Shown here: one piece after another, positions 7,350 to 13,318 of the stretch
Layout: every line of letters begins with the position of its first letter
Numbering within the stretch: the first letter of the stretch is position 1
Assembly: GCA_016937725.1 (NCBI GenBank)
Contig: JAFGVZ010000035.1
Span: 1-13,318, forward strand
Length of the DNA: 13,318 nucleotides
Direction of reading: 5' to 3'
Origin: Paracoccaceae bacterium
GTDB lineage: Bacteria > Pseudomonadota > Alphaproteobacteria > Rhodobacterales > Rhodobacteraceae
Program-made: the position numbers and the translations under genes
The notes under the pieces: generated by a model
The model's input: only the letters and a program-made list of their open reading frames with translations
What the model was told of the DNA's origin: nothing
Databases searched by the model: none

Positions 7350-7373
7350 TCCTTATTAAGCCATCAATCCAAC

Positions 7374-7406
7374 AAAAGGCGCCCCGACCGGGCGCCCTTT
7401 ATCTTT
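7374..7406 (+). terminator. Rho-independent terminator of sodB
   Basis: AAAA is followed by a 7-bp GC stem, GGCGCCC (7378-7384) and GGGCGCC (7390-7396), with loop CGACC. After one C comes a TTTATCTTTT tract. It starts 25 bases after the sodB stop. Confidence 0.85.
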
Positions 7407-7706
7407 TGCAACACAAAAGCGCAATCGGCGGGCCGGGGACTGCCGATCCGCGATTTTTCCTAGTGCACTTTATCGTAGCCAAATCCGAAAGACCTGGAAT
7501 CGACGCGCCCAGTTCAGCCAAATCGGCAGGCCGCGGGACGGCCCGCCGATTGCGCGGCGGGCTGCGCCCTTGTTCCGCGCAAGAGCGGTGCAAACCTCGA
7601 CACTTGCAACCCATGCAACGCGGCCTTGCGCCTCTGTCGCTTGTGCTGCGCCGCAGCATGCCCCATTTCTAGCTCAAGTTAACGCAAACACCGAAAGGAG
7701 CCTGAC
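7407..7706. other. 300-base non-coding stretch between sodB and the small DUF1127-like gene
   Basis: I see no credible coding region here on either strand. The left half (7419-7555) is dominated by paired palindromes, listed separately. The right half contains a 15-base palindrome TGCTGCG-C-CGCAGCA (7644-7658), about 50 bases before the next gene and possibly an operator. It also contains three CTTGC-containing stretches between 7601 and 7641. A weak promoter reading TTGTGC (7641), 17 bases, CATTTC (7664) could serve the small gene, but its -10 is poor. Confidence 0.5.
7419..7555. repeat. Pair of related palindromes forming a 137-base inverted-repeat structure
   Basis: GCGCAATCGGCGGGCC (7419-7434) is a perfect 16-base inverted match to 7540-7555. 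Inside it, TGCCGAT (7441-7447) is inverted at 7522-7528. Deeper still, CGATT (7451-7455) pairs with AATCG (7498-7502). Each end is also a hairpin by itself. The right one pairs AATCGGC with GCCGATT and GGCC with GGCC around a 7-base loop (7521-7551). The left one pairs ATCGGC with GCCGAT around 12 bases (7424-7447). The two ends are therefore also imperfect direct repeats 98 bases apart. This could be a REP-like repeat pair, a long rod-shaped RNA, or a small non-autonomous element; no target-site duplication is visible. Confidence 0.6.
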
Positions 7707-7871
7707 ATGACCGCGCTTCTCACCAGCCTGCAAACCCGTCTGAAGCAACGCGCCGCCTATGCGCGCACCAAGGCGGAACTGGAATCCATGCCGCTCGAAG
7801 TTGCCATCGACCTTGACATCTACAAACCCGACGCCGCCAAGATCGCGGCGCAGGCCGTTTACGGGCGCTGA
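7707..7871 (+). CDS. Small DUF1127-like protein (54 residues)
   Basis: A 54-residue basic protein with an excellent ribosome site (AAAGGAG, 6 bases before the ATG). The core ARTKAELESMPLEVAIDLDI followed by YKPDAAKIAAQAVYGR resembles the short Arg-rich DUF1127 proteins common in Alphaproteobacteria: a basic helix, an E-L-x-x-M stretch, a D-L-D-I turn, and an A-V-Y-G tail often seen in Rhodobacterales members. Members of this family have been tied to RNA turnover and stress or phosphate and carbon adaptation; the role of this one is unknown. Its last 13 bases overlap the 3' end of coaD on the opposite strand. The similarity call is from memory and moderate. Confidence 0.65.
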   Translation: MTALLTSLQTRLKQRAAYARTKAELESMPLEVAIDLDIYKPDAAKIAAQAVYGR

Positions 7872-8359
7872 GCCAGCTTCGCCAGCAGCGATACCTTGAT
7901 CGCAGGGGGCACGAATTTCGTGACATCCCCGCCCAGCCGCGCGATTTCCTTGACCAGCTTCGACGCAATCGCCTGATGGCGGGCCTCTGCCATCAGGAAC
8001 ACGGTTTCCACGCTGTCATCCATCGCGCGGTTCATCCCGACCATCTGGAATTCGTATTCGAAATCGGTCACGGCGCGCAGCCCCCGAATGATGATCGTCG
8101 CGCCCACGTCATGTGCGCAGTCAATCAGCAGATTCTCGAACGGATGGGCGACAATCTCGACGCCCGTGCGCTCTGACAGCAGCGCCACCTCGGCTTCTAT
8201 CATCGCCACGCGTTCTTCCAGCGTGAAAAGCGGCCCCTTGTCGCGGTTGATCGCAACGCCAATCACCAAACGGTCTACAAGCTGCGCGGCCCGCGTGATG
8301 ATATCGACATGGCCCAGCGTCAGCGGGTCGAAAGTGCCGGGGTATAATCCGATACGCAT
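7859..8359 (-). CDS. coaD: Phosphopantetheine adenylyltransferase
   Basis: A 166-residue CoaD, the fourth step of coenzyme A synthesis: 4'-phosphopantetheine plus ATP gives dephospho-CoA and pyrophosphate. The nucleotidyltransferase signature is at the start (MRIGLYPGTFDPLTLGHVDI, with the T-x-G-H motif at residues 14-17). RGLRAVTDFEYE (92-103) and SKLVKEIARLGGDV (133-146) complete the active site. An in-frame ATG at 8410 would add 17 residues. I chose the ATG at 8359 because the conserved protein begins there and GAGGGA lies just upstream. It is co-directional with the CBS gene 60 bases upstream and is probably the last gene of that transcript. Confidence 0.96.
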   Translation of the reverse strand: MRIGLYPGTFDPLTLGHVDIITRAAQLVDRLVIGVAINRDKGPLFTLEERVAMIEAEVALLSERTGVEIVAHPFENLLIDCAHDVGATIIIRGLRAVTDFEYEFQMVGMNRAMDDSVETVFLMAEARHQAIASKLVKEIARLGGDVTKFVPPAIKVSLLAKLAQRP

Positions 8360-8370
8360 GATGTCCCTCG

Positions 8371-8407
8371 CGTTTTTGGCCACGCAACAATATTGCGCGG
8401 CAAAACG
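8371..8407 (-). other. Intercistronic hairpin between the CBS gene and coaD
   Basis: CGCAA (8383-8387) and TTGCG (8393-8397) close a 5-base loop. The stem continues outward with GCC/GGC, TTTT/AAAA and CG/CG, interrupted by single mismatches or bulges, for about 14 pairs. It ends just before the coaD ribosome site on the minus strand. There is no T run after it, so an RNA-processing or translation-control element is more likely than a terminator. Confidence 0.4.
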
Positions 8408-8419
8408 CAACCCTTGGGA

Positions 8420-8854
8420 TCAATAGCCAGCGATCATTCCGGTCAGCGCATCCTTTTCCAGTTGCAATTCGGACAAGCGCGCGGCGACCACATCGCCGAT
8501 AGAGATGAGCGCAATCATCCGACCACCCTCCATCACCGGCAAGTGCCGAAAACGCTTCATCGTCATGGTCTGTAGCACCACATCCGCGTTGTCCTCTGGC
8601 TTGCAGCCATAGACATTGCGCGTCATCACATCTTCTACCGGACGCGCCACGCTCTCACCCCCCGAGCGCGCCAATTCGCGCACGATATCGCGTTCCGACA
8701 GAATGCCTAGAACCATGCCCCCATCATCCGAGATGACAACCGCCCCGATCCGGTGCTCTGCCAACAAGCTTGCGGCAGCCCCCAAAGTGGTGCCGGGTGG
8801 AAGTGTCACGACACCCCCCTCGGCTTTGTTGCGCACGATCTGACTGACAAGCAT
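8420..8854 (-). CDS. Two-CBS-domain protein
   Basis: A 144-residue protein made almost entirely of two CBS domains. The first covers about residues 16-67 (GAVVISDDGGMVLGILSERD). The second covers about 77-128 (RHLPVMEGGRMIALISIGDV). A CBS pair forms a Bateman module that usually binds adenine nucleotides or other adenosyl ligands and senses energy state. There is no attached enzyme or transporter domain, so it probably acts as a stand-alone regulator or binding partner; the target is unknown. The ATG at 8854 is chosen over one 14 codons upstream because GGGAGGA sits 6 bases before it. It is flanked by the PLP enzyme gene upstream and coaD downstream on the same strand. Confidence 0.88.
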   Translation of the reverse strand: MLVSQIVRNKAEGGVVTLPPGTTLGAAASLLAEHRIGAVVISDDGGMVLGILSERDIVRELARSGGESVARPVEDVMTRNVYGCKPEDNADVVLQTMTMKRFRHLPVMEGGRMIALISIGDVVAARLSELQLEKDALTGMIAGY

Positions 8855-8870
8855 GGACGTCCTCCCTGAG

Positions 8871-8920
8871 TGTGGTGGCGCGCGAAGATGCGACACGTTG
8901 TCACAGCTTCCGCCACCACA
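8871..8920 (-). other. Long hairpin in the leader of the CBS gene
   Basis: TGTGGTGGCG (8871-8880) is a perfect inverted match to 8911-8920. Inside it GAAG (8884-8887) pairs with CTTC (8907-8910), and GACA (8892-8895) pairs with TGTC (8899-8902) around a CGT loop. The whole 50-base unit folds as one rod, 17 bases after the PLP-enzyme stop and immediately before the CBS ribosome site in the transcript direction. No T tract follows. TTGACA at 8934-8929 on the minus strand could be a -35 box for the CBS gene, but no good -10 was found. Confidence 0.55.
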
Positions 8921-8937
8921 GGCCCATCTGTCAAGCG

Positions 8938-10116
8938 TTACGCCGTGGCGGCCCGGATCGCGGCCTCGAATTCGCGTTTCAGCAGGTCGATATCCTCAAT
9001 CCCCACCGACACCCGGAAAAACCCCTCCGAAATACCAAGCGCCGCGCGCCCCTCGGTTCCCAGCGCCCGGTGCGACGAACTGGCGGGGTGCGAAATCGTC
9101 GTGCCGATATCCCCCAAGGTCGGCGCGAAAGCGATATTCGGCGCGGCCTGTGTCAGCTTGTTCGCCGCCGCGCGCCCGCCCGCCACTTCAAAGCTGACCA
9201 TATGGCCCCCACGCGCGCCCAACAGGCCAATGGCGCGGTTGTGGTCCGGATGGTCGGGGCGCGTGGGATACAGCACGCGCATTACCCCCGGCAGCCCCGC
9301 GATATGGTCAGCCAGCGCGGCCGCATTCGCCTCGGCCCGGTCGTAGCGCAGCTCGAACGAATAAAGCCCGCGCTCGGCCAGCCAGCAATCGAACGGGCTG
9401 GGTGTAAAACCGACCGTGACAGAGAAATCGTAGATGGCCTTGCGCAGCGCTGGGTCTCTTGCCGCCACATAGCCCAAGGTCGCATCCGAATGACCCGCCA
9501 GGATCTTTGTCACCGAATGCAGCACCACATCCGCGCCATGATCGAAAGGCCGGTAACCGCGTGGCGTGGTAAAGGTGTTGTCCACCACCACAAGCACACC
9601 GCGCGCCTTTGCCCCTTCGGTAATGGCCGCAATATCCGCCACCCGCAAAGTCGGGTTCGACACGACCTCCAGCAGGATCAACCGCGTCTCGGGCCGGATG
9701 GCCGCAAGGAAAGCCGCCGCATCTGTCGGGTCCGCCAGCGAGGTCGCAATCCCCAAACGCGGCAAATCCTCGCGCATCAGCCGCAAGGACCGACCATAAA
9801 GCTGGTCGCCTCCCAAGACATGATCGCCCGCGCGCGTCAGCCCCATCAGAACCGCCGCTACGGCCGCCATGCCAGAACCCAAAACGAGCCCGCCCGTCGC
9901 CCCTTCCAAAAGGTCGATCTTGCGCGCCAGCACATCTGCATTCGGGTGCCCCTCGCGCGCATAGGTGTAGCCCGACAGCCGCCCCTCATATTGCGCATCC
10001 AGCGTATCGGGATCGGGCGAAGCATAGACCACCGAAGGCTGGATCGGCGTGCCCACGGGGCGCGAGGCGCTTTCAGGCCAAGCCATCCGCCGCACCAAAC
10101 TGTAATCATCACTCAT
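8938..10116 (-). CDS. Cys/Met metabolism PLP-dependent enzyme (cystathionine gamma-synthase/lyase type)
   Basis: A 392-residue fold-type I PLP enzyme of the cystathionine gamma-synthase, gamma-lyase and methionine gamma-lyase family. The cofactor Lys is K204 in LHSVTKILAGHSDATLG. Asp179 in VVVDNTFTTP would bind the pyridine nitrogen, and GSGMAAVAA (80-88) forms the phosphate loop. YTYAREGHPNADVLARK (50-66) replaces the common YSRxxNPT with a related sequence. Near the C-terminus SHPASSSHRAL and FFRVSVGIEDIDLL are conserved family blocks. The exact reaction (gamma-synthase, gamma-lyase or methionine gamma-lyase) cannot be fixed from sequence alone. The ATG at 10116 follows GGGAGAG. An upstream in-frame extension to 10221 is Ala/Gly/Arg-rich and overlaps the repeat, so it was rejected. 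Confidence 0.88.
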   Translation of the reverse strand: MSDDYSLVRRMAWPESASRPVGTPIQPSVVYASPDPDTLDAQYEGRLSGYTYAREGHPNADVLARKIDLLEGATGGLVLGSGMAAVAAVLMGLTRAGDHVLGGDQLYGRSLRLMREDLPRLGIATSLADPTDAAAFLAAIRPETRLILLEVVSNPTLRVADIAAITEGAKARGVLVVVDNTFTTPRGYRPFDHGADVVLHSVTKILAGHSDATLGYVAARDPALRKAIYDFSVTVGFTPSPFDCWLAERGLYSFELRYDRAEANAAALADHIAGLPGVMRVLYPTRPDHPDHNRAIGLLGARGGHMVSFEVAGGRAAANKLTQAAPNIAFAPTLGDIGTTISHPASSSHRALGTEGRAALGISEGFFRVSVGIEDIDLLKREFEAAIRAATA

Positions 10117-10131
10117 GTCGCTCTCCCTCAT

Positions 10132-10266
10132 CTTCATCCTTGCGAAAATATCCCGGGGGAGTCGCACCGCAGGTGCGGCGGGGGCAGCGCCCCCTTCGCG
10201 CGCCCCCGCGCGGCCTTGCAAACGCGCGCGTCAGCGCGCCGCCGCGCGGCCCCCTCGATGGGGGCC
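10132..10266 (+). repeat. GC-rich tandem-hairpin intergenic repeat, Rhodobacteraceae type
   Basis: This element fills most of the 171-base gap between the dGTPase gene and the PLP-enzyme gene. It begins with the CTTCATCCTTGCGAAAATAT motif and then carries three perfect hairpins: CGCACC-GCA-GGTGCG (10163-10177), GGGGGC-AGC-GCCCCC (10180-10194) and GGCCCCC-TCGAT-GGGGGCC (10248-10266). Similar motif-plus-hairpin strings are, from memory, widespread in Rhodobacteraceae intergenic DNA. Read on the minus strand, the hairpins follow the dGTPase stop and could slow or end transcription, although no clean T run follows. The low-complexity GC run 10195-10247 has no other recognisable content. Confidence 0.6.
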
Positions 10267-10287
10267 AAGCGGCGTCCCCTTGCCCGG

Positions 10288-11457
10288 TCAGCCGCCTGTC
10301 ACCAAACGCGCATGCTCCTGAATGGCGAACCGGTCGGTCATCCCCGAGACGTAATCTGCCACAATCCGCGCCAGCGCCGTCTCGTCGCGCGCGGCCTCCA
10401 CGTCACGCCGCCATTCGGCGGGCAACAGCTCGGGCTGCGCCATAAACAGCGGAAACAGGTCTTCCACCATCGCCGTCACCTTGGTGCGCATCTCGACCAC
10501 GCTTGGGGCGCGGTACATGCGCGTGAACAGGAACTGGCGGATGACTTTCAATTCCCGGAACAACCGATCCGAAAACCGGATGATGGTCAGGTTCAGATCC
10601 CGGATATCCTGCGCTGAGCGCAGATCCGCCGGTCCCAGCCGCGTGCCTGCCACCAACAGCACATCTTCGACCATCACGCCAAACACGCGGCGCAAGGCTT
10701 CGTGGCGGCGGCGCATCACCTCCAGCCCCGGATAAAGCTTGTCCACCTCGGCAAAAGCGGGGCCGGTTATGGGCAGCTCCATCAAATCGTCTTCCGTGAA
10801 CAGGCCAGAGCGCAAGCCATCGTGCAAATCGTGATGGTTATAGGCAATGTCATCGGCAATGGCCGCGACCTGCGCCTCGGCGCTGGCATAGCCCGAAAGT
10901 TCCAGATCGAAGCCCGCATTGCATTCTGCCAGCGCATAGGGCAGCACCTCGCCCTTAAGGGGCGCGCCTGCCGCGTCTGTCACCGGCCCGTTATGCTTGG
11001 CAATCCCTTCCAGCGTTTCCCATGTCAGGTTCAGCCCGTCGAAATCGGCGTAATGGCGTTCCAGCTTGGTCACGATCCGCAGGGCTTGGGCATTATGGTC
11101 AAACCCACCATAGGGGGCCATCAGCGCGCAGAGCGCATCCTCGCCCGTATGTCCGAAAGGCGGGTGCCCCAGATCATGCGCCAACGCAATCGCTTCAGCC
11201 AAATCAGTGTTCAGCCCCAATGCGGCGGCCAGCGTGCGCGCCACCTGCGCCACCTCTATCGAGTGGGTCAGGCGGGTGCGGTAATAATCGCCCTCATGCT
11301 CGATGAAGACCTGCGTCTTGTGCTTCAGCCGCCGAAAGGCAGAGGAATGGATGATCCGGTCGCGGTCGCGCTGAAAGGGCGAGCGAAATGTGCTCATCGC
11401 CTCCGGGTGAGCACGCCCGCGTGAGTGTTCGGGCTGTGTGGCATAGGGTTTGAGCAT
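10288..11457 (-). CDS. dgt: Deoxyguanosinetriphosphate triphosphohydrolase-like protein (HD domain)
   Basis: A 389-residue HD-domain hydrolase of the dGTPase family, which removes triphosphate from deoxynucleoside triphosphates. The N-terminal block SPFQRDRDRIIHSSAFRRLK followed by HKTQVF is characteristic. The metal site is visible: His65 (RTRLTHSIEV), His94-Asp95 (LAHDLGHPPFGHTGE) and Asp202 (ADDIAYNHHD). The C-terminal region has FLFTRMYRAPSV, also typical. Length suits the short bacterial 'dGTPase-like' type rather than the roughly 500-residue E. coli Dgt, so the physiological dNTP preference is uncertain. GGAGAG lies 4 bases before the ATG. It is divergent from the ErpA-like gene across 87 bases. 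Confidence 0.93.
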   Translation of the reverse strand: MLKPYATQPEHSRGRAHPEAMSTFRSPFQRDRDRIIHSSAFRRLKHKTQVFIEHEGDYYRTRLTHSIEVAQVARTLAAALGLNTDLAEAIALAHDLGHPPFGHTGEDALCALMAPYGGFDHNAQALRIVTKLERHYADFDGLNLTWETLEGIAKHNGPVTDAAGAPLKGEVLPYALAECNAGFDLELSGYASAEAQVAAIADDIAYNHHDLHDGLRSGLFTEDDLMELPITGPAFAEVDKLYPGLEVMRRRHEALRRVFGVMVEDVLLVAGTRLGPADLRSAQDIRDLNLTIIRFSDRLFRELKVIRQFLFTRMYRAPSVVEMRTKVTAMVEDLFPLFMAQPELLPAEWRRDVEAARDETALARIVADYVSGMTDRFAIQEHARLVTGG

Positions 11458-11473
11458 GATCTCTCCGTCCGGC

Positions 11474-11502
11474 TTGCCCCGCGCGATACCCGCGCTTATA
11501 TC
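11474..11502 (+). promoter_or_regulatory. Candidate promoter of the ErpA-like gene
   Basis: TTGCCC (11474-11479) and TATATC (11497-11502) are 17 bases apart, giving a start about 36 bases before the ATG at 11545. Just downstream, GTTAT (11511-11515) and ATAAC (11523-11527) form a small dyad that could be an operator. Its AT-rich nature stands out locally, and it lies between two divergent genes. Confidence 0.45.
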
Positions 11503-11544
11503 AGAGTGGAGTTATCGGGAATATAACAGGAAAAGGGGCGTCCC

Positions 11545-11877
11545 ATGTCTTTCGCCATCCCCCCGCGTGTCAGTGACCGGGCTTTTGCCCGCTTGGCCGA
11601 GATTGCCGAAGACGCAGGCGAGGTCAAGGCCCTGCGCGTCGCCGTCAATGGTGGCGGCTGTTCGGGGTTCCAGTACGACATTCGCTTTGACGACCCGGCA
11701 GCGGACGATCTGGTGCTTGAAAAGCAAGGCCAGAAGGTTCTGGTCGACCCAGTCTCGCTGCCCTTCTTGGAAAACGCCGTGATCGATTTCTCCGAAGACC
11801 TAATCGGCGCGCGTTTCGTGATCGACAATCCCAATGCTTCTTCCAGTTGCGGCTGCGGCATCAGTTTTTCGATGTAA
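11545..11877 (+). CDS. erpA: Iron-sulfur cluster A-type carrier (ErpA/IscA/HesB family)
   Basis: A 110-residue A-type carrier that receives Fe-S clusters from the assembly scaffold and delivers them to target enzymes. The three conserved Cys are present: C39 in VNGGGCSGFQYD, and C102 and C104 in the C-terminal PNASSSCGCGISFSM. The GGGCSGFQY block, VLVDPVSLPFL and the PNAxSxCGCGxSFS ending are closer to ErpA than to IscA or SufA, but subtype assignment from sequence alone is tentative. AAAAGGGG precedes the ATG. No isc or suf genes are adjacent. It is the first plus-strand gene after the divergent gap, and PmtA follows 84 bases later. Confidence 0.92.
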   Translation: MSFAIPPRVSDRAFARLAEIAEDAGEVKALRVAVNGGGCSGFQYDIRFDDPAADDLVLEKQGQKVLVDPVSLPFLENAVIDFSEDLIGARFVIDNPNASSSCGCGISFSM

Positions 11878-11961
11878 CGGCAAAATCATCCCAATAAGGC
11901 GATTGTTTCTTGCATCTTGCCGCAATGCCCCCAAGTCTTTGAGGACTGACAGGGAGAGAGC

Positions 11962-12579
11962 ATGAAACCGGAAGCCATCACCTCCAGCTATCGCCGCTGG
12001 GCGCCGATTTACGACGCGACCTTTGGCAAGATCACCCATGCCGGGCGCCATCATGCCACCAAGGTGGCCAACCAGATTGGCGGTCATGTGCTGGAAGTGG
12101 GCGTGGGCACCGGGCTGGCGCTGCCCTTCTACGGTGCGAATGTGACCGTCACCGGCATCGACTTTTCTGAAGACATGTTAGACCGCGCCCGCACCAAGGT
12201 TGCCGAAGAAAACCTGACCCATGTGCAGGATTTGCGCCAAATGGATGCGCGCGAACTCGATTTTCCCGACAATAGTTTCGACACAGTGGTGGCGATGCAC
12301 CTTATCTCGGTGGTCCCCGACCCCGAAGGAGTGATGGCGGAAATGGCGCGGGTCTGCAAACCCGGTGGGCAAATCCTTGTGGTCAACCATTTCGCCCGCA
12401 ATGAGGGCTGGCTCGCGTGGTTTGAGCGCAAATTCGCCCCGTTTGCAGACCTGATGGGCTGGCATTCAAACTTTCCAAAGGACCGGGTTCTGGGGGTCGA
12501 TGCGCTGCATTTGGTCGAGGAAAAGCACCTCACGAAGCTGGGGTTATTTACCTTCCTGCGCATGGAAAAAGCCGTCTGA
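11962..12579 (+). CDS. pmtA: Phosphatidylethanolamine N-methyltransferase, Rhodobacter type
   Basis: A 205-residue class I SAM-dependent methyltransferase resembling PmtA of Rhodobacter, which methylates phosphatidylethanolamine stepwise toward phosphatidylcholine at the membrane surface. The start AITSSYRRWAPIYDATFGKI is typical of the family. SAM motif I is HVLEVGVGTGLALP (42-55), with the acidic ribose-binding residue in GIDFSEDMLDRAR (65-77). FDTVVAMHLISVVPDP and CKPGGQILVVNHF are motifs IV and VI. No membrane segment is seen. GGGAGAG lies just before the ATG. Some close homologues are annotated only as class I methyltransferases, so the lipid substrate is a family-based inference. Confidence 0.82.
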   Translation: MKPEAITSSYRRWAPIYDATFGKITHAGRHHATKVANQIGGHVLEVGVGTGLALPFYGANVTVTGIDFSEDMLDRARTKVAEENLTHVQDLRQMDARELDFPDNSFDTVVAMHLISVVPDPEGVMAEMARVCKPGGQILVVNHFARNEGWLAWFERKFAPFADLMGWHSNFPKDRVLGVDALHLVEEKHLTKLGLFTFLRMEKAV

Positions 12580-12677
12580 GCTTGCCGCATTCGGACCGCA
12601 GAGGACAGGCGCGCCTTGCAGGGCTTGCCCCAAGGCCCGCGCTCGCCTAAACCCTTGCCAGCAATAGCCAGAGCCGG

Positions 12678-13318
12678 ATGACCATGACAGACACGACTGC
12701 CGCGCTTGATGCGCGTGCCAAATCGAAGAACATCTCGGCCCTGCGCGGGCTTTGGCCCTTTATTCGCCCCTACCGCACGCTTCTGATCGTGGCGATTGTG
12801 GCGCTGATCGGCACCGCAGCGATCACGCTCACCCTGCCCTTGGCCGTGCGCCGCGTAGTCGACGGGTTCGAAGCGCGCGAAATGGCCATGCTGAACCAGT
12901 ATTTCGGCGCTGCCTTGGGCTTGGCGGGGCTTTTGGCGCTTGGCACGGGCTTACGGTATTACTTCGTAACACGCCTGGGCGAACGGATCGTGGCCGATAT
13001 CCGCAAGGCGCTGTTTGCCCGCGTGATCGACCGCTCGCCTGCCTTTTACGAGCGCATCATGACCGGCGAGGTGCTGTCGCGCCTGACCACTGACACCACG
13101 CTGATCCAGTCGGTCATCGGGTCCTCCGTGTCGATTGCCTTGCGCAACGCGCTGATGCTGATCGGCGGTCTGGCCCTTTTGGCGCTGACCAGCGCCAAGC
13201 TGACGGGGTTTGTGCTGCTGATGGTGCCTGTCATCATCGTGCCCATCGTTGTGATGGGCCGCAAGCTGCGGACATTATCACGCGAAAATCAGGACTGGAT
13301 CGCGGCCAGTTCCGGCAA
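12678..13318 (+). CDS. ABC exporter (transmembrane domain, MsbA-like), N-terminal part
   Basis: The first 213 codons of a type I ABC exporter, open at the right edge. Four membrane segments are visible at about residues 34-56, 75-97, 153-173 and 177-195. Between the second and third is the typical cytoplasmic stretch YYFVTRLGERIVADIRKALF followed by PAFYERIMTGEVLSRLTTDT, which matches half-transporters of the lipid A or drug exporter type. The nucleotide-binding domain should lie beyond the window. The substrate cannot be told. The start is uncertain: ATG at 12678 or at 12684 (MTMTDTT), both with weak ribosome sites. It lies 98 bases after pmtA, and that gap holds no obvious promoter or hairpin. 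Confidence 0.88.
   Translation, partial: MTMTDTTAALDARAKSKNISALRGLWPFIRPYRTLLIVAIVALIGTAAITLTLPLAVRRVVDGFEAREMAMLNQYFGAALGLAGLLALGTGLRYYFVTRLGERIVADIRKALFARVIDRSPAFYERIMTGEVLSRLTTDTTLIQSVIGSSVSIALRNALMLIGGLALLALTSAKLTGFVLLMVPVIIVPIVVMGRKLRTLSRENQDWIAASSG

Noticed and set aside
7419..7555. Transposable element with terminal inverted repeats
   Set aside because: No target-site duplication was found at the outer ends, and there is no internal coding sequence. It was kept only as an alternative explanation.
7399..7659. An 86-codon minus-strand reading frame in the sodB downstream gap
   Set aside because: It overlaps the sodB terminator and the palindromes, is Arg/Pro/Cys-rich, and matches no family known to me.
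10117..10221. An N-terminal extension of the PLP enzyme
   Set aside because: The added residues come from the GC-rich repeat, and a ribosome site sits directly before the internal ATG at 10116.
8872..10617. Long plus-strand reading frame (about 581 codons)
   Set aside because: It lies opposite the PLP enzyme and part of the dGTPase gene, both with catalytic motifs. Its own product is Arg/His-rich with no family features.

Overview
The window looks like chromosome of a GC-rich member of the Rhodobacteraceae (Rhodobacter/Roseobacter relatives, Alphaproteobacteria). Three things point there: the PuuD-type urate hydroxylase with a fused PuuE-UraD protein, a Rhodobacter-type PmtA methyltransferase, and a GC-rich intergenic element led by a 'TTCATCTTGC...AAATA' motif of a kind I associate with this family. 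No tRNA, rRNA, CRISPR array, transposase or prophage gene was recognised.

Region 1 (1-6644) is a uric acid breakdown locus. On the minus strand are puuD (cut by the left edge), uraH, and a family 4 glycosyltransferase directly behind uraH. On the plus strand are a LysR regulator divergent from puuD, a bifunctional allantoinase/OHCU decarboxylase (PuuE-UraD), allA and an NCS2 urate/xanthine permease. Together they cover urate uptake, oxidation to 5-hydroxyisourate, hydrolysis to OHCU, decarboxylation to allantoin, ring opening to allantoate, and cleavage of ureidoglycolate to glyoxylate plus urea. The step from allantoate to ureidoglycolate is not encoded here. The permease carries an exact 19-bp tandem duplication (6349-6387) that shifts the frame and removes its last transmembrane part.

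Region 2 (6645-7871) holds sodB with a clear promoter and terminator. A 300-base non-coding stretch with palindromic repeats follows, and then a 54-residue DUF1127-like small protein.

Region 3 (7859-11457, minus strand) is a likely housekeeping run. In transcription order it contains a dGTPase-like HD hydrolase, a Cys/Met-metabolism PLP enzyme, a two-CBS-domain protein and coaD. The intercistronic gaps contain hairpins and a GC-rich tandem-hairpin repeat.

Region 4 (11458-13318, plus strand) has an ErpA-like Fe-S carrier with a good promoter candidate, PmtA (phosphatidylethanolamine methylation), and the N-terminal half of an ABC exporter that runs off the right edge.

I did not find a convincing wholly new system. 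The best leads are the frameshifting duplication in the permease, the operator-like dyad between uraH and puuE-uraD, the glycosyltransferase embedded in the urate locus, and the palindromic repeats downstream of sodB.
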